DNA from: Methylotenera_A sp031429035
GTDB taxonomy: Bacteria > Pseudomonadota > Gammaproteobacteria > Burkholderiales > Methylophilaceae
DNA length: 21,002 bases
Assembly (NCBI GenBank): GCA_031429035.1
Contig: JANOYU010000002.1
Location: 1 to 21,002, forward strand
Direction of reading: 5' to 3'
In this document: in pieces, positions 15,894-21,002 of the stretch
How positions within the stretch are numbered: position 1 is the stretch's first letter
Layout of the letters: the number at the start of each line of letters is the position of its first letter
Program-made: the position numbers and the translations under genes
Notes under the pieces: model-generated
Database searches by the model: none
The model's input: the letters and a program-made list of their open reading frames with translations, nothing else
Told to the model about the DNA's origin: nothing

Positions 15894-17327
15894 ATGTTAC
15901 CTACCATTGTTTTAGTCGGCCGACCAAACGTCGGCAAATCTACCCTTTTTAATCGCATGACCAAAAGCCGTGATGCGCTAGTGGCCGATTTGCCTGGTTT
16001 AACGCGCGATCGCCACTACGGCCGCGGCGCAGGCGCTAGCAGGCCATATTTGGTGATTGATACCGGTGGCTTTGAGCCAACTGCAGAAAGTGGCATTTTA
16101 AAAGAAATGGCCAAGCAAACTTTGTTGGCGATTGACGAAGCTGACGTGGTAATTTTTTTGGTGGATGGCCGCGCAGGCTTAACACCACAAGAATTTATTA
16201 TTGCCGATAAATTACGCCGCTCGCAGCGCCCAGTATTGCTAGCGGTGAACAAAACTGAAGGCATGAATCGTGCTGTGGTTGCGGCTGATTTTCACGAGCT
16301 AGGCCTTGGCGAGCCACTATCTATCTCTTCAGCGCATGGCGAAGGCGTTAAAGATTTAGTCGAGCTGGCGCTTGAGAACTTTCCCGAGCATGTGTTTGAA
16401 GACGAAATGTCTAAAAACAAAAAACCAAAAATTGCCATTGTTGGCCGCCCGAATGTGGGCAAATCAACGCTAGTAAACGCGCTGTTGGGTGAAGAGAGGG
16501 TGATTGCATTTGACGAGCCTGGTACTACGCGCGATTCAATCGAAATTGACCTTGAAAAAGATGGCAAACAATACACGCTAATTGATACTGCAGGCGTGCG
16601 CAAAAAAGGCCGCGTGTTCGAGGCGATAGAAAAATTCTCGGTGGTAAAAACCATGCAAGCCATTGAAGACGCCAATGTGGCAATTTTGGTGGTGGATGCG
16701 CAAGAAGGCATTACCGAGCAAGATGCTCACGTAGCTGCATATATATTAGAGGCTGGGCGTGCGCTAGTAGTGGCGGTGAACAAATGGGATGGCTTGCCTG
16801 AAGATGAACGTGAATTTATTAAGAAAGAAATTGACCGCAAGCTGATATTTTTAGACTGGGCAAAATTTCACTATATTTCTGCGTTGCGCAAAAAAGGCTT
16901 GCCTGAATTACTTACCTCTGTTGATGGTGCATTTAAAGCCGCTATGGCCAAACTTGCAACGCCACAACTCACGCGGGTACTTATAGATGCCATTGCACAA
17001 CACCAACCGCCCATTAGCCGTGGCACGCGCCCAAAACTCAAATATGCGCACCAAGGCGGCATGAACCCGCCGATTGTGGTCATACACGGCAGCCATGTTG
17101 AAGATATTAAAGACAGCTACAAACGCTATTTAGAAGGCGTATTTCGCAAAACATTCCAGTTGGTTGGCACACCATTGCGCGTGCAATTTAATGCAGGCGC
17201 CAACCCGTTCGCCGAGCCTGAGGGTAAACGCAAAGCGGGTGAGGGTATTGTGAGTATGCGGCGCCGTAAAACTGCGCAACGTGCTGAGCTAAAAGCCAAA
17301 AAGGATATTGAAGATAAAAAACGCTAA
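15894..17327 (+). CDS. der: Ribosome biogenesis GTPase Der (EngA)
   Basis: A 477-residue double GTPase. The first G domain has GRPNVGKSTLFN (about residues 8-19), DLPGLTRDR and DTGG. Its G4 is NKTE rather than NKxD, a variation common in Der. The second G domain has GRPNVGKSTLVN (about 184-195), DTAG and NKWD. The C-terminal KH-like domain includes TRPKLKYAHQGGMNPP, and the end is basic (RRRKTAQRAELKAKK). Der acts in 50S subunit maturation. It ends the conserved gene series; the MocR gene lies convergently downstream. Confidence 0.97.
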   Translation: MLPTIVLVGRPNVGKSTLFNRMTKSRDALVADLPGLTRDRHYGRGAGASRPYLVIDTGGFEPTAESGILKEMAKQTLLAIDEADVVIFLVDGRAGLTPQEFIIADKLRRSQRPVLLAVNKTEGMNRAVVAADFHELGLGEPLSISSAHGEGVKDLVELALENFPEHVFEDEMSKNKKPKIAIVGRPNVGKSTLVNALLGEERVIAFDEPGTTRDSIEIDLEKDGKQYTLIDTAGVRKKGRVFEAIEKFSVVKTMQAIEDANVAILVVDAQEGITEQDAHVAAYILEAGRALVVAVNKWDGLPEDEREFIKKEIDRKLIFLDWAKFHYISALRKKGLPELLTSVDGAFKAAMAKLATPQLTRVLIDAIAQHQPPISRGTRPKLKYAHQGGMNPPIVVIHGSHVEDIKDSYKRYLEGVFRKTFQLVGTPLRVQFNAGANPFAEPEGKRKAGEGIVSMRRRKTAQRAELKAKKDIEDKKR

Positions 17328-17369
17328 GTGATAAAAAGACGATAAGAATAAAAACGTTGATATCTGTAT

Positions 17370-17416
17370 GAAGTATCTTATTTAATTCAGTAACATACAT
17401 ATAAATAAGATACTTC
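17370..17416. terminator. Bidirectional hairpin between der and the MocR gene
   Basis: A perfect 15-bp inverted repeat (GAAGTATCTTATTTA at 17370-17384 and its complement at 17402-17416) with a 17-bp loop lies in the 120-bp gap between convergent genes. It is AT-rich and lacks a run of T on either strand, so it is not a textbook intrinsic terminator. Its position still makes a terminator or 3'-end stabiliser the likely role. The structure is certain; the function is inferred. Confidence 0.55.
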
Positions 17417-17447
17417 CAAATATTGCCTGATGTTAACTATATTAAAG

Positions 17448-18917
17448 TTAATGCTTACTTAGAAAACGTTTAAGTCGTTCAACCCCAACAATTAACTCAT
17501 TATTATTTAAGCTGCCAAAACCAAGCCTAATGGCATGTGAATTTGTATTATCTAGCCTAAAAATCGCGCCAGGTAAAATACGAATTTTCTCATTTAAACT
17601 TTGTTCTTGAATATACTCCGTTTGAATATTGTTTTTAAGACGCAACCAAAATGCCAAGCCACCATCTGGCATATCGAATTCTATAAAGTTACTTAATTGT
17701 TTTCTAATTAAATCTTCTAGCAATATGCGCCTTTCTTTGTAAACACTGAATGATTTACGGATATGCCGCTTTACTTCGCCGCTATCCATTAGCTCAGATG
17801 CAGCCAACTCCGTTACCGAGTTGCCTTGGCGGTCAATCAACATAATTTCTGCTGCACATTTATTGATGAATTCAGATTTTGCAACTATATAACCAATTCG
17901 TAAGCCAGGAGCCAGTACCTTTGATAACGAACCTACGTAAATGACTCTTCCTGCTCGGTCTGCGCTAGCAAGTGGAAAAACAGGGTGATGCGAAAAGTGA
18001 AACTCATGATCATAATCATCTTCTAAAATCACAAAATCAAATTGCTCAGCCAATAACAATAGCCTTAATCTACGCTCTGCAGTCATCTTCACAGTAGTCG
18101 GAAATTGGTGATGGGGTGTAACGTACACTGCCTTGACTCGGTGCTTTCTACAAACAGCCTCTAGCTCATCTAGTTTTATTCCGTGTTCATCTAAGCCCAC
18201 ATTTAATATATTTGCGCCACATGATCGAAAAGCCTCGCGGGCAGGTGGGTAGGTTAAAGTTTCAAAAACAACATAATCATTTGGCATCGTAAGAATACGA
18301 GCTGCTAAAAAGATACCCATTTGACTGCCCCGCACTACGCAAACATGGTCAACATCAACATGTAGTGCTCTTTCCATATTTAACATATTCGCAATAGATT
18401 TTCGCAGCGCAAGTGCGCCTTTAGGGTTGTCGTAGCCTAGTCTATTGGCTCTAGAGGAAGTTATCAGCGCGTGACGAAATGCTCTAGCAATGATTTCAAA
18501 TGGGATTAAACGAGTATCTGGTATGCCGTCATTAAACTCTATAAAACTTGAATTTGGCTCTTCATAATCAATTTTCGAGTCTGCTAATGATAAGAGTGCA
18601 ACATCTGCACACTTGTCTAAAGTTTGATCTGTTATAGCATTTGGTTTAATTATGATGGGAATATTAGACGATACAAACGTGCCGCGACGAAACTCGGTTG
18701 TTAGCCAACCTTGAGCCACTAGTTCTTCGTAGGCAAACACTACGGTTTTTCTATTTACACCTAGAACTTTTGCTAAATCCCTTGTCCCAGGCATGACTGT
18801 TGAGGAGGGCATCCGACCAAGTTGAATTTCTTCTATTATTTTTTGAACAATCTGCATGTATATAGCCAAGCCAGATTTATGATTAAGCTCAATTTTTAAA
18901 TCCCAAGACCTGAGCAC
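17448..18917 (-). CDS. MocR-type PLP-dependent transcriptional regulator (GntR HTH plus aminotransferase domain)
   Basis: The protein begins with a winged GntR helix-turn-helix (SGLAIYMQIVQKIIEEIQLGR, then GTRDLAKVLGVNRKTVVFAYEELVAQGWL). A fold-type I aminotransferase domain follows, with NPKGALALRKSIANML, ILEDDYDHEFHF and SLSKVLAPGLRIGY, whose lysine should bind pyridoxal phosphate. This is the MocR/GabR/PdxR architecture. The open frame reaches a TTG at 18929, but the GTG at 18915-18917 (489 residues) is favoured because GGGGA lies 5 bases before it. The gene is divergent from xoxF and convergent with der. MocR regulators often control a neighbouring divergent gene, but no methanol-dehydrogenase regulator of this class is known to me, so the target is uncertain. 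Confidence 0.88.
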   Translation of the reverse strand: MLRSWDLKIELNHKSGLAIYMQIVQKIIEEIQLGRMPSSTVMPGTRDLAKVLGVNRKTVVFAYEELVAQGWLTTEFRRGTFVSSNIPIIIKPNAITDQTLDKCADVALLSLADSKIDYEEPNSSFIEFNDGIPDTRLIPFEIIARAFRHALITSSRANRLGYDNPKGALALRKSIANMLNMERALHVDVDHVCVVRGSQMGIFLAARILTMPNDYVVFETLTYPPAREAFRSCGANILNVGLDEHGIKLDELEAVCRKHRVKAVYVTPHHQFPTTVKMTAERRLRLLLLAEQFDFVILEDDYDHEFHFSHHPVFPLASADRAGRVIYVGSLSKVLAPGLRIGYIVAKSEFINKCAAEIMLIDRQGNSVTELAASELMDSGEVKRHIRKSFSVYKERRILLEDLIRKQLSNFIEFDMPDGGLAFWLRLKNNIQTEYIQEQSLNEKIRILPGAIFRLDNTNSHAIRLGFGSLNNNELIVGVERLKRFLSKH

Positions 18918-18999
18918 AACTATCCCCAATCATTTACATGATTATTAACCTATAAAGTAAATTAACACAGAAGTTGTAGATGAATACAATTAACTCTCA

Positions 19000-19038
19000 T
19001 GGACCATATACTTTATATATTCTGGTCTGTTTGGACCA
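19000..19038. promoter_or_regulatory. Candidate MocR operator: two direct TGGACCA boxes plus partial inverted box
   Basis: TGGACCA occurs at 19000-19006 and again at 19032-19038, 32 bp apart start to start (about three helical turns), with TGGTC at 19023-19027 between them. MocR-family regulators such as GabR bind direct repeats on the same DNA face, so the divergent regulator is the natural candidate binder. TATATA-like sequence lies between the boxes. This is inference from arrangement. Confidence 0.4.
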
Positions 19039-19068
19039 CCTACGTTGTGACAGCTGGAGGATTTTAAA

Positions 19069-19107
19069 ATGTTAACGATTAGTTACAGTTCTGTAACCGT
19101 TTGTTAA
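19069..19107 (+). CDS. Candidate 12-residue leader peptide upstream of xoxF
   Basis: The mini-ORF reads MLTISYSSVTVC and stops at TAA. TGGAGG at 19055-19060 sits 8 bases before its ATG, a better ribosome-binding site than those of most genes in this window. It lies entirely within the 38-bp dyad, so ribosome movement over it would alter hairpin folding. No codon run indicates a particular amino acid sensor. It would only matter if transcription of xoxF begins upstream of about 19050. It is speculative. Confidence 0.25.
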   Translation: MLTISYSSVTVC

Positions 19108-19108
19108 C
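19071..19108. promoter_or_regulatory. 38-bp dyad symmetry upstream of xoxF
   Basis: A perfect 16-bp palindrome-like core GTTACAG-TT-CTGTAAC (19082-19097) is flanked symmetrically by GTTAAC at 19071-19076 and 19103-19108. The symmetric centre and equal 5-bp spacers suggest a protein operator with two nested half-site pairs, or an RNA hairpin. It is about 110-150 bp before the xoxF start and just upstream of TATAAA (19114-19119). Confidence 0.5.
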
Positions 19109-19155
19109 TTACTTATAAATGTGCTTCAAATTAAGTAGGTTTGGCTAACCGGGGA

Positions 19156-19184
19156 TTGAGATATAAATAAATATTATAGCTCAA
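19156..19184 (+). other. Stem-loop in the xoxF leader
   Basis: TTGAGATATA at 19156-19165 pairs with TATAGCTCAA at 19175-19184 (9 of 10 positions) around a 9-base loop, ending about 20 bases before the xoxF ribosome-binding site. It may structure or protect the 5' end of the mRNA; the role is inferred. Confidence 0.35.
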
Positions 19185-19218
19185 TAATCAAATCGACGAA
19201 AAAATGGAGATTTATATT

Positions 19219-21002
19219 ATGGAATTAAATAAAATCAAGTTGGCTTTGAGTTTTATTGCTGGCGCTACATTGGCAATGCCAATGGTAGCATCAGCAGCAG
19301 CAGACCAAGAAGCAGCAATGGCAAATGCAAATAACTGGGCTCATCCACGCGGTAACCATACTAATAATGGTTATTCTGGCCTAGCGCAAATTAACAAAGG
19401 CAACGTTAAAAACCTTAAAGCAGCATGGACATTTGCGACTGGTGTAAACCGTGGCCATGAAGGCTCACCATTAGTTATTGGTAACATGATGTTTGTACAC
19501 ACAGCGTTTCCAAATAACGTTTATGCTTTAGATTTAAACGACAATCAAAAAATCGTTTGGTCATATTTCCCTAAACAAGATCCATCAGTACAAGCTGTTT
19601 TGTGCTGCGATAACGTATCTCGCGGCCTGGGTTTTGGCGATGGTAAAATATTTTTGACACAAAACGATGGCACTATGGTTGCGATAGATGCAAAAACGGG
19701 TACTAAAGTTTGGAGTACCAATGTATGGGATCCAAAAATTGGTGCAACGACTACAACCGCCTCTCATGTTATTAAAGACAAAGTGTTAATGGGCTGTTCA
19801 GGTGCTGAATTCGGTGTTCGTTGTGCAATGACAGCGCTTAACATCAAAGATGGCTCAATTGCTTGGAAAGCTTATGGCACAGGTCCAGATTCTGATGTTT
19901 TGATTGGTGCTGACTTTAATAAAGATAACCCTCAATACAGCGCTTTGTCAGTATACAAAGATATCAACGGTGGTAACAAGCAAGGCGGTTCTTTCGAACA
20001 GCTTAAATTGTCTGAAATGAAAATTGGTGAAAAAGACCTAGGCGTTCGTACATGGTTAAAACCACAAGCAGTGAAAGATGGTTGGCAACATGGTGGTGCT
20101 TCAATCTGGGGCTGGTGGCCGTATGATGCACGTACAAACTTAGTTTATTACGGCACAGGCAACCCTTCAGTATGGAACCCAGATGTCCGTCCAGGCGACA
20201 ACAAATGGTCAATGACTATTTTTGCACGTGACTTAGATTCTGGTATGGCTAAATGGGGCTATCAAATGACGCCACACGATGAGTGGGATTATGATGGTAT
20301 CAACGAAGTCATCTTGTTTGACAAAGGTGGCAAAACATACGCATGGCACCATGATCGTAACGGTTTTGCTTACACTTTTCTAGCAAACAACGGTACGTTA
20401 ATCGCTGCAGAAAAAGTACACCCATTTGTTAACTGGTCTACAGGTATCGATATGAAAACTGGCGTTCCTCAAAAGCAAGCGTCAGCTTCAACGCACCAAG
20501 ATTACAATGCAAAAGGCGTTTGCCCAGCTGCATTAGGTACTAAAGACCAACAACCAGCTGCATACTCACCAAAAACAGGTTTAATGTACACTCCATTAAA
20601 TCACGTTTGTATGACATATGAGCCAGTTGAGTCTAAATACGTTGCTGGTCAACCATGGGTTGGTGCTACATTGACCATGTTCCCAGGTCCTGACGGCGTA
20701 ATGGGCGGTATCGGTGCTTATGATCCAATGACCAACAAAAAAGTTTGGTACAACAAAGAGAAATTCTCTGCTTGGGGTGGTGCTTTAACTACTGCTTCAA
20801 ACTTAGTGTTCTACGGTTCACTAGACCGTTGGTTCAAAGCAGTTGATGCACAATCAGGTAAAGAACTTTGGTAATTCCAAGTTGGTTCTGGCGTGATTGG
20901 TAATGCATTCACCTACGGCCACGCTGGCAAACAACACGTTGGTGTGTTGTCTGGTATCGGTGGTTGGGCTGGTGTTGCAATGAACTTAGGTATGACTAAC
21001 CC
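19219..21002 (+). pseudogene. xoxF: Lanthanide-dependent methanol dehydrogenase XoxF, interrupted by in-frame TAA; 3' end outside window
   Basis: PQQ-dependent methanol dehydrogenase of the XoxF type, a periplasmic enzyme oxidising methanol to formaldehyde. The ATG at 19219 is chosen over the ATG at 19204 because the latter overlaps the ribosome-binding site TGGAG (19205-19209). A signal peptide ends near VASA (about residue 26). Cys129-Cys130 form the vicinal disulfide motif (VLCCDN). Metal/PQQ-site features include GCSGAEFG (Glu197), YYGTGNPS (Asn315) and WDYDG (Asp357 and Asp359); the second aspartate marks the lanthanide form. Reading stops at TAA 20872-20874 after AQSGKELW (551 codons). 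The same frame then continues with typical XoxF sequence, FQVGSGVIGNAFTYGHAGKQ and SGIGGWAGVAMNLGMTN, to the window edge. XoxF proteins usually have KFQVGSG here, so one AAA-to-TAA change explains the stop. The truncated product would lack the last propeller blades and is probably inactive. A sequencing error is equally possible. Confidence 0.9.

Larger units (their letters stand above)
18930..19218. promoter_or_regulatory. mocR-xoxF divergent control region
   Basis: This gap of about 290 bp holds several ordered elements. TGGACCA boxes lie at 19000-19006 and 19032-19038, with an inverted partial box (TGGTC) at 19023-19027. TATACT (19007-19012) and TATATT (19016-19021) lie between the boxes as -10-like sequences, without good -35 partners. 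A 38-bp dyad at 19071-19108 overlaps a 12-codon mini-ORF, followed by TATAAA at 19114-19119. A further stem lies at 19156-19184. The xoxF ribosome-binding site TGGAG is at 19205-19209. The exact transcription start cannot be set by eye. Confidence 0.5.

Noticed and set aside
19204..19218. Upstream ATG at 19204 as xoxF start
   Set aside because: It overlaps the ribosome-binding site TGGAG and adds MEIYI before a normal signal peptide.
20872..20874. Programmed recoding (selenocysteine or pyrrolysine) at the xoxF stop
   Set aside because: The stop is TAA, not TGA or TAG, and XoxF has an ordinary Lys there.

Overview
The window looks like a chromosomal piece of a betaproteobacterial methylotroph of the family Methylophilaceae, most likely Methylotenera or a close relative. 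Three things point there: formyltransferase/hydrolase genes (fhcB, fhcA) of the tetrahydromethanopterin-linked formaldehyde oxidation pathway at the left end, a lanthanide-type methanol dehydrogenase gene (xoxF) at the right end, and a proteobacterial housekeeping block between them. The genus is inferred from gene content and protein resemblance, not from a search.

Layout. Positions 1-2867 (minus strand) carry fhcB and the 5' part of fhcA, which runs off the left edge. Between them is an 84-bp palindromic repeat, and fhcB itself contains a two-copy inverted REP-type repeat translated in frame. Positions 2954-4804 hold a small DUF2721 membrane protein (plus) and an AT-rich GNAT/FemAB-like acyltransferase gene (minus). 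Positions 5018-17327 are a long plus-strand series: ndk, rlmN, pilW, rodZ, ispG, hisS, a SIMPL-domain gene, two peptide-type ABC ATPases, yfgM, bamB and der. This is the familiar ndk-rlmN-pilW-rodZ-ispG-hisS-yfgM-bamB-der neighbourhood, with a SIMPL plus ABC insertion between hisS and yfgM. Several joints are tight or overlapping (rlmN/pilW ATGA, rodZ/ispG 3 bp, hisS/SIMPL 3 bp, ABC1/ABC2 ATGA, bamB/der 5 bp). From 17328 to the end, der meets a convergent MocR-type (GntR plus aminotransferase fold) regulator gene, which is divergent from xoxF across a structured 0.3-kb control region.

How the genes fit together. XoxF would oxidise methanol to formaldehyde in the periplasm. Formaldehyde is oxidised on tetrahydromethanopterin, and FhcAB (with FhcC and FhcD, presumably beyond the left edge) releases formate. 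The central block is housekeeping: nucleotide balance, rRNA/tRNA methylation, pilus assembly, cell shape, isoprenoid synthesis, histidyl-tRNA charging, outer-membrane assembly and ribosome biogenesis.

Most notable observations: (1) xoxF is interrupted by an in-frame TAA at 20872-20874, and the conserved XoxF reading frame continues in the same frame to the window end, so this is a nonsense allele or a base error. (2) A REP-type inverted pair is embedded in frame in fhcB. (3) The same repeat family sits directly after an ndk gene that seems about 9 codons short and before an rlmN gene that starts with TTG. (4) The mocR-xoxF gap contains repeated TGGACCA boxes, a 38-bp dyad and a 12-codon mini-ORF with a good ribosome-binding site. 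I saw no tRNA, rRNA, CRISPR array, transposase gene or prophage, and no gene-free stretch longer than 300 bases.
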